Origin: Citricoccus sp. CH26A
Lineage (GTDB): Bacteria > Actinomycetota > Actinomycetes > Actinomycetales > Micrococcaceae
Direction of reading: 5' to 3'
DNA: 64,000 bases
Assembly: GCF_000224415.1 (NCBI RefSeq)
Contig: NZ_AFXQ01000002.1
Coordinates: 62,001-126,000 of the forward strand
Shown: piece by piece, positions 1-8,290 of the stretch
Layout of the letters: every line of letters begins with the position of its first letter
How positions within the stretch are numbered: position 1 is the first letter of the stretch
Position numbers and translations under genes: made by a program
The notes under the pieces: model-generated
Seen by the model: only the letters and a program-made list of their open reading frames with translations
Database searches by the model: none
Told to the model about the DNA's origin: nothing

Positions 1-784
1 TAGAGCGCAGGTAGATCTCCCAGAGGCTGATCCCGTGGCCCACCCAGTGATGGTTGCCCGGCCCGGCCTCCGGGAATATCCACTGATACCACGCGACCGC
101 GACCATGGCGGCACCCATGCTGTATCCGACGTAGACGAGCACCTGGAGGACGCCACAGGTCACGTACTCCCACGTCCGTGCGTCCATGGGCGCCGGTGTC
201 TCCGGCACGGCCGCCAGTACAGGGGAGGACTCCTGCGATTCCACCTGCGGCGAGGGATCGTGCAGCGCCGCCGCGAGCGCCGCGATGCTCGGGCTGGCAT
301 AGACGTCCTTCATGGACACCGCCGGTAGGTCCGGCGCCTTGCGCACCCGGGCGCAGAACTGCGCCATCACCAGGGAGTCGGCACCGAGGTCCTCGAAGAA
401 GTTCGCGTCCACGGGTACATCCTGACGGTCCAGCACACCGACCAGTACTTCCGCCAGCCGGGCCTGCACCGACGCCGGAGCGGCCTCTGCTGGCGCCAGG
501 GCCCCAGCCAGGGTCGCGATCGTCGGGTGCCGGTAGACGTCCTTCATGGACACCGACGGCAGGTCCGGCTGCTTGCGCACCCGGGCACAGAACTGCGCCA
601 TCACCAGCGAGTCCGCACCCAGGTCCTCGAAGAAGTTGGCGTCCACGGGCACCTCCTCCCGCTGCACCACGGAGGCGAGGAGCTGGGCCAGGCGACGCTC
701 GAGTGGACGGTCCGCAGCGGCACCCCCGGTCTCCGGTATGGCGGGGTGAACGCTGGGTGCCGGGACACGGGGAGCCGTGGACAT
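1..784 (-). CDS. Pls-like membrane protein with two tandem carrier (PCP) domains, partial
   Basis: Starts at ATG 784 and runs off the left edge; 261 residues are visible. Two phosphopantetheine carrier domains lie at about residues 27-98 and 104-176, each with the attachment motif LGADSL (Ser59 and Ser137). From VPVDANFFEDLGADSL through the following ARVRK the two copies are identical. A linker and the first membrane segment follow (about 208-236), then a WIFPEAGPGNHHWVGHG-like stretch that resembles the membrane/hexapeptide terminal region of epsilon-polylysine synthetase (Pls)-type nonribosomal enzymes. No adenylation domain precedes the carriers, so one must act in trans. The SbnA-like gene ends 23 bp upstream, so the two are probably one transcript. 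The carrier call is firm; the Pls-type C-terminus is inferred from a short stretch. Confidence 0.8.
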   Translation of the reverse strand, partial: MSTAPRVPAPSVHPAIPETGGAAADRPLERRLAQLLASVVQREEVPVDANFFEDLGADSLVMAQFCARVRKQPDLPSVSMKDVYRHPTIATLAGALAPAEAAPASVQARLAEVLVGVLDRQDVPVDANFFEDLGADSLVMAQFCARVRKAPDLPAVSMKDVYASPSIAALAAALHDPSPQVESQESSPVLAAVPETPAPMDARTWEYVTCGVLQVLVYVGYSMGAAMVAVAWYQWIFPEAGPGNHHWVGHGISLWEIYLRS

Positions 785-807
785 CGGCAGGGTGTCGACG
801 AGCTTCT

Positions 808-1818
808 TCACTGCGCGACGCTCCCCGGCGAGGAGTTGACCACCGTCGATGCCGACGCGTCGGCCCCGGTGAGCGCCTCGGCCCCGAAGTGGTCGAGCAC
901 CCAGTCGGGATCGTAGACGGTGTCCAGGTACGGGCGGCCCAGGTCCGGGGAGATGGCCACCGCGGTGACGTGCTGGGCATGGTGGTCCGCGAGCCAGGTC
1001 ATGGCGCCGTGGACCACGGTCCCGGTGGAGCCGCCGAACAGGAACCCGCGAGAGGCCAGGAGGTGGCAGGTGCGCACCGTGTCCACCTCCTCGACGAGCA
1101 CCACGTCGTCGACCAGTGACTCGTCGAGCTGGGGCGGCCGCACGCTCATGCCCAGGCCCGGGATCAGGCGGGTGGCCGGCGGGCCACCGAAGGAGACGGA
1201 TCCGGCGGCGTCGACCGCGACGATCCGCACGTCCGGCCGGTGCTCACGGAAGTACCGGGCGCACCCCATCAGGGTGCCCGTGGTCCCGGCCCCGACGAAC
1301 AACACCTCGAGCCCGGGGAACTGCGCGGCGATCTCGGGTGCGGTCCAGCGGTAGTGCGCTCCCCAGTTGCCGGGGTTGGCGTACTGGTTCAGCCAGACGT
1401 ACCGGTCGTCGGACTCGCACAGTGCGCGGACGTGGTTGAGCCGGGCCCCGAGCAGGCCGTCCACGGGATCGGGGTCCGTGACCAGGTCGACCTGGGCCCC
1501 GAGTGATTCCATGAGCTGACGGGTCGCGGGGTTGCAGCGCGGGTCGATCACGCACACGAAGCGGTATCCCTTGCTGGCGGCGATGATGCTGAGGGCGACG
1601 CCGAGGTTGCCCGAGGAGGACTCCACGAGCACGGAACCGGGGCCGACCTTCCCCTCCCGCTCGGCCCGCTCGACCATCTCCATGGCCGGCTTGAGCTTGA
1701 TCGATCCGGCGAGGTTGAATCCCTCGATCTTCAGGTAGAGCGGCCTCCCGAGTACTCCCTCCAGGTCGATGAACAGACTCTGCTCGTTGAACAGGTGCGG
1801 TTCCTTGATGATGGTCAT
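808..1818 (-). CDS. SbnA-like PLP-dependent cysteine synthase family protein
   Basis: 336 residues, fold type II PLP enzyme. The PLP lysine is probably Lys41 in GSIK, the phosphate loop is SSSGNLG (about 67-73), and GAGTTGTLMG forms the second glycine loop. ESSSGNLGVALSII and the RLIPGLGMS region resemble SbnA-family proteins, which join O-phosphoserine and glutamate on the way to 2,3-diaminopropionate, more than housekeeping cysteine synthases. ATG 1818 is preceded by GAGGAAC. It lies directly upstream of the tandem-carrier gene, so it probably makes the amino acid loaded there. No SbnB-type dehydrogenase is visible on either side within the window. Plain O-acetylserine sulfhydrylase activity remains an alternative. 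Confidence 0.8.
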   Translation of the reverse strand: MTIIKEPHLFNEQSLFIDLEGVLGRPLYLKIEGFNLAGSIKLKPAMEMVERAEREGKVGPGSVLVESSSGNLGVALSIIAASKGYRFVCVIDPRCNPATRQLMESLGAQVDLVTDPDPVDGLLGARLNHVRALCESDDRYVWLNQYANPGNWGAHYRWTAPEIAAQFPGLEVLFVGAGTTGTLMGCARYFREHRPDVRIVAVDAAGSVSFGGPPATRLIPGLGMSVRPPQLDESLVDDVVLVEEVDTVRTCHLLASRGFLFGGSTGTVVHGAMTWLADHHAQHVTAVAISPDLGRPYLDTVYDPDWVLDHFGAEALTGADASASTVVNSSPGSVAQ

Positions 1819-2043
1819 GATGTTCCTCGATCTCTTGCCCTATGCGCGGCCCCAGGACCGCTCCCCATCAAGAGTGGATTCGAAAACACGAGAAAGAATC
1901 CTCCCGCCTCGGTATTTTGGGAATACCTACACAGCGGTATGCGGGGTACTTTCTGCGGCGTACTCGGACCCCGTCCACCCGGGTGCCGGCACCCTTGGAG
2001 GCCGGAGTGCCGGGTGGCCTGCCCGGATGCCGGCCAACGCGCG
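1819..2043. promoter_or_regulatory. upstream region of the sbnA-like gene
   Basis: Gene-free stretch between the SbnA-like start and the universal stress protein terminator. Its middle (about 1865-1945) is clearly richer in A and T than its surroundings, which suits a promoter reading leftwards into the SbnA-like gene. I could not fix convincing -35 and -10 hexamers, and I see no operator palindrome. Confidence 0.35.
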
Positions 2044-2079
2044 AAAAGGCCCCCGTCCGGCGGTGCGGGACGGGGGCCT
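2044..2079 (-). terminator. intrinsic terminator after universal stress protein
   Basis: A perfect 12-bp stem (2047-2058 with 2068-2079, arms AGGCCCCCGTCC and its complement) with a 9-nt loop starts about 9 nt beyond the stop codon. On the minus strand it is followed by TTTT. This is a standard intrinsic terminator for the gene at 2088-2543. Confidence 0.85.
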
Positions 2080-2087
2080 GACGGTTT

Positions 2088-2543
2088 TCAGCCGGCCGGC
2101 GCGGAGGCCGGCTCGGGGACCGGCCGGTGCGTGATGAGGACGGGGCACCGGGCGTGGGCCGCCACGGCAGAACTGACCGAACCCAGCAACAGGCCGACGA
2201 AGCCCCCATGGCCCCGGCTGCCGACCACCACCATCCGGGCGCCCTCGCTGAGGTCCCGGAGCACCCGCGCCGGCGAACCGCTGCGGACCTCCCGTTCCAG
2301 TCCCGGAGGCAGCTCGGCCCCGAATACGGCGGCCAGGGCCTGGTCGAGCCGCTCCCGGGCAGCATCCTCGAACGTGCCCTCGAGGGGGTATGGGTAGTCA
2401 GACGCCGTGACCGGTAGGTCCCACAGGGTCACCGCCTTCAGCGGACATCCCATCAGGCCGGCCATCCGGCCGGCCTCGCGTAACGCCTCCAGGGAGGCCT
2501 CGGAGCCGTCGACCCCGACGACGATCGGCTGTGATGTCTGCAT
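2088..2543 (-). CDS. universal stress protein (UspA family)
   Basis: 151 residues, one UspA domain. It begins PIVVGVDGSEASLEAL, the usual first strand with the ATP-contacting Asp. Near the C-terminus GSRGHGGFVGLLLGSVS fits the ATP-binding pattern G-x2-G-x9-G-S/T, so it is probably an ATP-binding Usp. The start is ATG 2543 because GAGGGAG sits 8 nt upstream; the frame stays open further upstream but without family resemblance. It is a stand-alone gene closed by its own terminator. The physiological role of such proteins cannot be told from sequence; cytoplasmic stress or energy adaptation is the family expectation. Confidence 0.9.
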   Translation of the reverse strand: MQTSQPIVVGVDGSEASLEALREAGRMAGLMGCPLKAVTLWDLPVTASDYPYPLEGTFEDAARERLDQALAAVFGAELPPGLEREVRSGSPARVLRDLSEGARMVVVGSRGHGGFVGLLLGSVSSAVAAHARCPVLITHRPVPEPASAPAG

Positions 2544-2627
2544 CGTGGAGCTCCCTCGGGTACCGGTGTCCGGTTGTGCGGACACCGTAGGCTCCACGGC
2601 GGGGCCCGCACAACGTCCGCCCGTCGG

Positions 2628-4493
2628 CTATTGCCGGTCCACGTCGTATTGCGCGGCCAGGCGCACCGGGGCGCTCATCGCGCCGTAGCCGTCGTACCCG
2701 CCGCGGCGTTCGACCACCTCGAAGAAGACGCTGCCGATGGTGCGGGTGTAGAAGTGCAGGAACTCCCCCCGCTCGTCCCGGTCGTACATCAGGTCGTTCT
2801 CGCGCAGCACCCGCAACAGGCCTTCGTCCAGGTCGAAGCGGGCGTGCAGGTCCTCGTAGTAGTTCGCCGGGATCGGCAGGAACCGCAGGCCGGCCCGCCG
2901 GGCGCGGCGGGCGACCTCGGCCACGTCCGAGGACAGGAAGGCGACGTGTTCCGGGAAGTCGGCGCGCCGCCGTCGCCGTCCCTCGTCCGTGCCCTCGAGC
3001 ACCTGCGGCAGCATGTTCAGGGCCAGGCGGACCGAGGCGTCGTCCGTCTGCACGACCTGGGACCGCACCAGTCCCTGGGGTGAGGCCACCTCGTTGTTGG
3101 CCCGGGCGTGCAGGCCGAACAGCGCCCGGTAGAACAGCACGCCCTCGTCGAACCACTGCCACGGCTGGGCCAGGTTGACGTGGTCCACCCCCAGGATCAG
3201 GGACTCACCTGCGGACGACGCCGGCGCGTCCGCCGCGCGCAGGGGTCCCGTGCCGCGGCCGGTGGCGTCCGGCCCGAACTCCCCGGTCCAGCCCGGTTCC
3301 CGGCCCTCGTCCGGCACCGGGGCGACGAAGAGCTCCGAGCCGTCCGGGGCGGTGACCCCGCGCAGGACCATCTCGTCCGCCCGGTTGGAGCGCCAGGCCA
3401 CGGGGTACTGCAGCAGCCGGGCGCGGTCCATCGTGGCCCGGGGGTCCGGGACCTGCAGGCCCAGGCCCACCAGTTCCGACCCGTCCTCCCCGCGGGGCCG
3501 GGGCCGGCCGTTGAGCACCACGCGGGCGTCTCCGGCGGCGTAGAGCCGGACGTCCTTGGTCCGGTGCGGACCGCGGTCCTGGAAGCCCAGGGCGGCCAGG
3601 ATCTCGGTCACGTCCTGGGGCTCGGCGGCCAGCACCTCGGCGTAGTCCCAGCCCCTCGGCTGCAGGTCCGCCGCCTCGTCCGGGTGCGCCGTCGCCTCCT
3701 GCAGCCAGTGCAGGGAGCGCATGGCCGCCAGTGCCGTGCGCGGGGTGTCCGTCTGCCGGTAGACGTCGCTGAAGACCTCCAGGGACAGCGGTCCGGCATA
3801 CCCGGTGGCGACCAGCTCCCGGTAGAACCCGACCAGGTCGAAGGCGCCCTCGCCGGGGAAGGTGCGGTGGTGGCGGGACCAGGACAGCAGGTCCAGCAGC
3901 AGGTTCGGTGCGTCGGCCAGCTGCACGAAGAAGATCTTCTCCCCCGGGATGGACCGGAACCCGGTGACGTCACCGCGGCGGGAGAGGATGTGGAAGGAGT
4001 CCAGGCACACGCCCAGGTTGGGCCGGTCGGCCTGTTCGACCAGGCTCCAGGCGTGTTCGTAGGTGCTCACGTACCGTCCCCAGGCCAGCGCTTCGTAGGC
4101 GATGCGGATGCCGTAGCCGGCCGCCAGGTCGGCCGCCTGCCGCAGCTGGTCGATCGCGACCTCGTCCTCCCACCGGGTGGCGGTGCCGACGTTGGAGCAC
4201 AGCAGGATCAAGTCCATGCCCATGCGCCGCATCAGCCGGAACTTGGCCTCGAGCCGGCGCAGGTTGGCGGCGAAGACCTCGGTCTCGACCCCCTCGAGGT
4301 CGCGGAAGGGCTGGTACAGGTCCAGGGTCAGTCCCAGCTCCCCGGCGAGGTCGGCGACCTGTTCCGGGGACAGGGGGGAGGCCACGAGGTCCGGCTCGAA
4401 GACCTCGATGCCGTCGAAGCCCGCCTGGGCGGCGCCGCGCATCTTCTCCTCGAGGGTTCCGGACAGGCAGACGGTGGCGATGGAGGTCCTCAC
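2628..4493 (-). CDS. qsuB: 3-dehydroshikimate dehydratase (TIM-barrel/HPPD fusion)
   Basis: 621 residues in two parts. The N-terminal half (about 1-280) is a sugar-phosphate isomerase-like TIM barrel (RTSIATVCLSGTLEEKM, then GFDGIEVFEPD and GVCLDSFH). The C-terminal part (about 425-605) is a vicinal-oxygen-chelate domain like 4-hydroxyphenylpyruvate dioxygenase, with metal residues in GVDHVN, PEHVAF and FFEVVERRGGYDGYG. This architecture is typical of bacterial QsuB/QuiC-type enzymes that convert 3-dehydroshikimate to protocatechuate. GTG 4493 is chosen because family members begin M-R-T-S-I-A-T; GTGs at 4502 and 4511 are also in frame, and 4511 would overlap the upstream dehydrogenase stop. 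It is the last gene of the iclR-dehydrogenase-dehydratase operon. Confidence 0.88.
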   Translation of the reverse strand: MRTSIATVCLSGTLEEKMRGAAQAGFDGIEVFEPDLVASPLSPEQVADLAGELGLTLDLYQPFRDLEGVETEVFAANLRRLEAKFRLMRRMGMDLILLCSNVGTATRWEDEVAIDQLRQAADLAAGYGIRIAYEALAWGRYVSTYEHAWSLVEQADRPNLGVCLDSFHILSRRGDVTGFRSIPGEKIFFVQLADAPNLLLDLLSWSRHHRTFPGEGAFDLVGFYRELVATGYAGPLSLEVFSDVYRQTDTPRTALAAMRSLHWLQEATAHPDEAADLQPRGWDYAEVLAAEPQDVTEILAALGFQDRGPHRTKDVRLYAAGDARVVLNGRPRPRGEDGSELVGLGLQVPDPRATMDRARLLQYPVAWRSNRADEMVLRGVTAPDGSELFVAPVPDEGREPGWTGEFGPDATGRGTGPLRAADAPASSAGESLILGVDHVNLAQPWQWFDEGVLFYRALFGLHARANNEVASPQGLVRSQVVQTDDASVRLALNMLPQVLEGTDEGRRRRRADFPEHVAFLSSDVAEVARRARRAGLRFLPIPANYYEDLHARFDLDEGLLRVLRENDLMYDRDERGEFLHFYTRTIGSVFFEVVERRGGYDGYGAMSAPVRLAAQYDVDRQ

Positions 4494-4503
4494 GGCGCTC
4501 ACT

Positions 4504-5403
4504 CTACGCACCCCGCCCCGTCGACCGGGCGGCCACCAGCTCCAGGAAGTGGCGGCGCATCCGCCCGGCGTCGGCCGGGCGCCCGGTCACCAGGCCGAAG
4601 GCGTCCACGGCCTGGCCCACGGCCATGGTCCCGCCGTCCACCACGGCGCAACCCCGGTCCCGTGCGGCGACGATCAGCTCGGTGTCCACCGGCAGGTAGA
4701 CCACGTCCGAGACCCACATCCCCGACCGCAGCCACTCGGCGGCCACCGGCATGCCGGGGTGCAGGTGCATGCCCACGGGCGTGCAGTGCGCGAACCCGGT
4801 GGCCCGCGCCAGGGCCTGCCGCAGGTCGCCGTGGGGCCGGGCGGACACCCGCTGGGCCGGGAACTGCTCCTGCAGGTCGGCGGCCCGCGCACCGGCCCGG
4901 TCCGCGTCGAGGTCGATCAGCACCAGTTCCTCGGCACCGGCGCGCAGCAGGGCGTAGGCCACGGCCGAGCCGGCGCCGCCGACACCCAGCTGGACCACCG
5001 AGGCCAGGTCCGCCTCCGGCAGCGTGGTGCGCAGGCCGGTGATGTACCCGGAGAAGTCCGTGTTGTGACCCACCGAGCGCCCGCCGGCGAACACGACGGT
5101 GTTCACGGCCCCGAGGTTCCGCGCGTCCCCGTCCACCTCGTCCAGGTGCGCCATGATCGTCTGCTTGAACGGGTGCGTGATGTTGAAGGCGTTGAAGCCC
5201 AGCCGGCGGCCGTACTCCAGCAGCAGGGGCGCCTGGCGCTGCGCCTCCTCCCCGGTGAACCCTAGGGCGGCCACGTCCACGGGGCGGTAGAGGTAGTGCA
5301 ATCCCTGTTCGCGTCCCTCCCTCTCATGCATCGGCGGGGTCAGCGAGGCGGTGATCCCGTCCCCGATCAACCCGACGAGGTAGGACTCTGCGACTGTGCT
5401 CAT
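4504..5403 (-). CDS. qsuD: quinate/shikimate dehydrogenase (AroE family, catabolic type)
   Basis: 299 residues. The substrate-binding half has GDGITASLTPPMHEREG and NITHPFKQTIM, with the catalytic Lys. The Rossmann half has GVGGAGSAVAYALLRAG followed by VLIDLDADRAG. The Asp at the end of the second strand, where NADP enzymes have Arg/Thr, indicates NAD use, as expected of a catabolic enzyme oxidising quinate or shikimate to the 3-dehydro acids. The stop lies 10 bp before the dehydratase start and the start 30 bp after the IclR stop, so the three are co-transcribed. A biosynthetic AroE is less likely given the neighbours. Confidence 0.87.
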   Translation of the reverse strand: MSTVAESYLVGLIGDGITASLTPPMHEREGREQGLHYLYRPVDVAALGFTGEEAQRQAPLLLEYGRRLGFNAFNITHPFKQTIMAHLDEVDGDARNLGAVNTVVFAGGRSVGHNTDFSGYITGLRTTLPEADLASVVQLGVGGAGSAVAYALLRAGAEELVLIDLDADRAGARAADLQEQFPAQRVSARPHGDLRQALARATGFAHCTPVGMHLHPGMPVAAEWLRSGMWVSDVVYLPVDTELIVAARDRGCAVVDGGTMAVGQAVDAFGLVTGRPADAGRMRRHFLELVAARSTGRGA

Positions 5404-5433
5404 GCGGTTTCCTTCGCGGTGGGTGGACGCGCC

Positions 5434-6192
5434 TCAGCGCGGGGGCAGTTGGATCGAGAGCTGGTGGGCGGCGGTCAGGAGCGCGGGCAGGTGGCCCTTG
5501 AGCCCCTCCAGGTCGCAGCGGAACAGTGGGGCCGCCAGCGCCACGACCGCGATCAGGCCTCCCGAGGGGTCCTGGACCGGGACCGCGATGGCGGCCATGC
5601 CGATGTCGTTCTCCTCGGACTGCCCGGCCCACCCCTGCTCGCGGGCCTCGGCGACCTGACGGGCGAGGACGGAGCGGTCGGTGACCGAGTGCTCGGTGCG
5701 GGGCGTCAGGTCCACGGTCGCGAGCAGGTGCTCCCGGGTCTCCTCGTCCGTGAAGGCCAGCAGGGCCTTGCCGATCGCGCTGGTGTGCAGCGGGCTGTAT
5801 CCCCCGGGATCGGTGGTCGTGCGGAATTGCGGCCCGTCGACCGTGTGGACGGTCAGCGCGCGCCCGCGGTCCAGCACGGACAGGATCGAGCTCTCCCCCG
5901 TCGTCTCGGTCAGTCTCGAGAGCACCGCGGCGGCCGTGGCCGTGAACCCGCGGCGGTGCGCCACCTGTTGGCCCAGCTGGAAGACGGGCAGCCCCAGCGA
6001 GTAGCGCTTGTCCCGGGGGTCGTAGGACAGGAAGTCCGTCTCGGTCAGGGTGGACAGCAGCCGGTGCACGGTGCTGAACGGGTAGTCCACCCGTTGGGCG
6101 ACCTGTGCGGCCGTCCCGCCGTCGGGGAATTCCCCGACCACGGTGAGGACCTCCAGGGCCTTGCCGACCGTGCCGGTCTGGACCGTCGCCAT
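5434..6192 (-). CDS. IclR-family transcriptional regulator
   Basis: 252 residues. The N-terminal winged helix-turn-helix (about 8-65) includes AAQVAQRVDYPFSTVHRLL, and an IclR effector-binding domain (about 75-245) shows SAIGKALLAF and IAVPVQDPSGGLIAVVALA. It heads the minus-strand quinate/shikimate operon and is divergent from the MHS transporter, which is the usual place for a local regulator of both units. The ligand is presumably shikimate, quinate or protocatechuate (inference). The related catabolic cluster of Corynebacterium glutamicum uses a LysR protein (QsuR), so the regulator type differs here. Confidence 0.9.
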   Translation of the reverse strand: MATVQTGTVGKALEVLTVVGEFPDGGTAAQVAQRVDYPFSTVHRLLSTLTETDFLSYDPRDKRYSLGLPVFQLGQQVAHRRGFTATAAAVLSRLTETTGESSILSVLDRGRALTVHTVDGPQFRTTTDPGGYSPLHTSAIGKALLAFTDEETREHLLATVDLTPRTEHSVTDRSVLARQVAEAREQGWAGQSEENDIGMAAIAVPVQDPSGGLIAVVALAAPLFRCDLEGLKGHLPALLTAAHQLSIQLPPR

Positions 6193-6338
6193 GCGTGCCT
6201 CCTTGACACTCCGCTGTGATGTGCGCCATGCTCATTCCTAACATACAGGAGTTACTCCCATTATTCGAGAACTTCGCATCAGCGGATGGGATTCACCCCC
6301 GCTCTCCCCCTGACGATGCACAACCCAAGGATTCCGTC
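6193..6338. promoter_or_regulatory. divergent control region, IclR gene / transporter
   Basis: 146 bp between the divergent IclR and transporter starts. It holds a relatively AT-rich core (about 6233-6280). An imperfect inverted pair, TCCGCTGTGATG at 6210-6221 and CATCAGCGGA at 6277-6286, could be an operator for the IclR protein; the arms differ by a 2-nt insertion and are about 55 nt apart, so this is tentative. On the minus strand TATGTT at 6240-6245 could be a -10 for the regulator operon. Confidence 0.4.
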
Positions 6339-7748
6339 ATGACCCATGCATCCCCTGACGCCGGCGCCCACGGCGCCGCCCACGTCAAGACCCCCAGGAA
6401 GGCCGCGCTGGCCGCCTGGATCGGTTCCGCCCTCGAGTACTACGACTTCGCGGTCTACGGCACTGCGGCGGCGCTCGTGCTCAACCACCTGTTCTTCCCG
6501 GACGACGCCTCCCCCGGCGTGGCGATCCTGTTGTCGATGGGCACCGTGGGCGTCGCCTACGTCGTGCGGCCGCTCGGCGCCCTGATCATGGGCCCCCTGG
6601 GCGACCGGATGGGCCGGAAGTTCGTCCTGATGCTGACCCTGTTCATGATGGGCGGTGCCACCTTCCTCGTGGGCTGCCTGCCCACCTACGACCAGGCGGG
6701 CCTGCTCGCCCCGGCCCTGCTGGTGCTCTGCCGCGTCATCCAGGGACTCTCCGCCTCCGGGGAACAGTCCAGCGCCATCTCGGTCTCCCTGGAGCACGCG
6801 CAGGAGGACCGGCGCGCCGTCACCACCAGTTGGACCCTGCAGGGCACCCAGTTCGGCACCCTGCTGGCCACCGCCGTGTTCATCCCCTTCACGCTGTTCC
6901 TCACCGAGGAGCAGTTGTTCTCCTGGGGTTGGCGCATTCCGTTCTGGCTCTCGGCCGTGGTGGTCGTGGTCGCCTGGATCATCCGGCGCCGCCTCGAGGA
7001 GCCGCCCGCGTTCGAGCAGGCCAAGGCTGAACTGCACGGTGAGAAGCCGGCCACCCCGCTGGCCCTGATGGTCAAGTACCACAAGGCCGCCGTCATCCGC
7101 ATCGCCTGCGCCGCGATGATCAACACCGTCAACGTGGTCTTCCTGGTCTGGTCGCTGTCCTTCGCCACCTCGGTGGTCGGCCTGGACCGCCCCACCATGC
7201 TGTGGGTCGCCGTGCTGGCCAACGCCGTGGCCTTGGTGGTCATCCCGCTGGCGGCCCTGCTGGCGGACCGGATCGGGCGCAAGCCGGTGTTCCTCGCCGG
7301 CGTCATCGGCCCGGCCGTGATGATGTACCCGTACCTGTCCGCGATCGAGGCGGGGAACTGGACGCTGATCTTCCTCTTCGGCGCCATCCTCTCGGGCTGC
7401 TTCTACTCCCTGGCGAACGGGATCTGGCCCTCGTTCTACGCCGAGATGTTCCCCACTCGCGTGCGCGTCACCGGCCTGGCCATGGGCACCCAGATCGGCT
7501 TCGCCATCTCCGGGGGCCTGACGCCGATCGTCGCCTCGGCCGTGGCCGGCGCCGAGGGCACGAACTGGCTGGCGGTGGCCATCGTCGTGAGCGTCGCCTG
7601 CGCCATCTCCGCCGCGGCGGCGCTGACGGCCAAGGAGACCAAGGACCTCACCCTGGACGGGATCGACGAGCTGCACACCACCCGCACGGAGGCGGCCGAG
7701 CTCGCCCGGCTGGACCGGACCGCCACCCCCGCCGGCAGCGCCCGGTGA
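6339..7748 (+). CDS. MFS transporter, MHS family (shikimate-type metabolite:H+ symporter)
   Basis: 469 residues with about twelve membrane segments. WIGSALEYYDFAVYG opens the first helix and GPLGDRMGRKFVLM is the MFS loop 2-3 motif, both typical of metabolite:proton symporters such as ShiA. The start is ATG 6339 (MTHASPDAG); the frame is open to 6216 but that extension is not transporter-like. Divergent from the IclR-controlled quinate/shikimate genes and convergent with the dehydroquinase, so shikimate or quinate uptake is the likely role. Substrate is inferred from context, since MHS proteins carry many organic acids. Confidence 0.85.
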   Translation: MTHASPDAGAHGAAHVKTPRKAALAAWIGSALEYYDFAVYGTAAALVLNHLFFPDDASPGVAILLSMGTVGVAYVVRPLGALIMGPLGDRMGRKFVLMLTLFMMGGATFLVGCLPTYDQAGLLAPALLVLCRVIQGLSASGEQSSAISVSLEHAQEDRRAVTTSWTLQGTQFGTLLATAVFIPFTLFLTEEQLFSWGWRIPFWLSAVVVVVAWIIRRRLEEPPAFEQAKAELHGEKPATPLALMVKYHKAAVIRIACAAMINTVNVVFLVWSLSFATSVVGLDRPTMLWVAVLANAVALVVIPLAALLADRIGRKPVFLAGVIGPAVMMYPYLSAIEAGNWTLIFLFGAILSGCFYSLANGIWPSFYAEMFPTRVRVTGLAMGTQIGFAISGGLTPIVASAVAGAEGTNWLAVAIVVSVACAISAAAALTAKETKDLTLDGIDELHTTRTEAAELARLDRTATPAGSAR

Positions 7749-7785
7749 TGCCACCGGCCGGCTGACCGGCCCTCCCGGCACCACC

Positions 7786-7820
7786 ACGACGGCGCCCGCG
7801 ACACTCGCGGGCGCCGTCGT
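7786..7820. terminator. bidirectional hairpin between transporter and dehydroquinase
   Basis: A perfect 15-bp stem (7786-7800 with 7806-7820) with a 5-nt loop ACACT lies between two convergent genes. There is no T tract on either side, so it may act as a factor-assisted or I-shaped terminator for both directions. Confidence 0.7.
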
Positions 7821-7834
7821 CGTGCGGGGGGGTC

Positions 7835-8290
7835 CTACTGCCCGGACACCAGCCGGGCCATGTGCTGCAGGGCCAGCTGGTACCCGTGCACGCCGGCACC
7901 GGCGATGACCGCCGTGGCGGCCTTGGAGACGTAGGAGTGGTGCCGGAACTCCTCCCGCTGGTGGATGTTCGTCACGTGGACCTCGATCACCGGCAGCTCG
8001 GCCGCCAGCAGCGCGTCCAGGATCGCGATGGACGTGGTGGTATACCCGGCCGGGTTGAGGATGATACCGCGGCCGGCCGTGCGGGCCTCCTGGATCCAGT
8101 CGACCAGGGTGCCCTCGTGGTTGGACTGCCGGAAGTCGACGCCCAGGCCGTGCTCTGCGGCCGTCTGCTCGCACATCGTGCGCACCTCCTCCAGGGAGGT
8201 GCTGCCGTACTTCTCCGGTTCACGCTGGCCCAGCAGGTTCAGGTTCGGTCCGTTGAGTACGAACACGGGCTTGTCGGCGGCATCGGCCAT
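7835..8290 (-). CDS. aroQ: 3-dehydroquinate dehydratase, type II
   Basis: 151 residues, the full length of this dodecameric enzyme family. [20 protein letters not shown] carries the catalytic Tyr (Y28) and lid Arg, NHEG and NPAGYT bind substrate, and [17 protein letters not shown] carries the catalytic His. It interconverts 3-dehydroquinate and 3-dehydroshikimate. ATG 8290 has GGAGG 7 nt upstream. Type II enzymes serve both the biosynthetic shikimate pathway and quinate catabolism; its position beside the transporter and dehydratase suggests at least a catabolic role (the QsuC position). No other aro genes are in view. Confidence 0.93.
   Translation of the reverse strand: MADAADKPVFVLNGPNLNLLGQREPEKYGSTSLEEVRTMCEQTAAEHGLGVDFRQSNHEGTLVDWIQEARTAGRGIILNPAGYTTTSIAILDALLAAELPVIEVHVTNIHQREEFRHHSYVSKAATAVIAGAGVHGYQLALQHMARLVSGQ

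Noticed and set aside
3108-5042. 644-codon open frame on the plus strand
   Set aside because: Antisense shadow of the dehydratase and dehydrogenase genes; composition is Gly/Pro/Arg/His-rich with no domain, as expected opposite GC3-rich genes.
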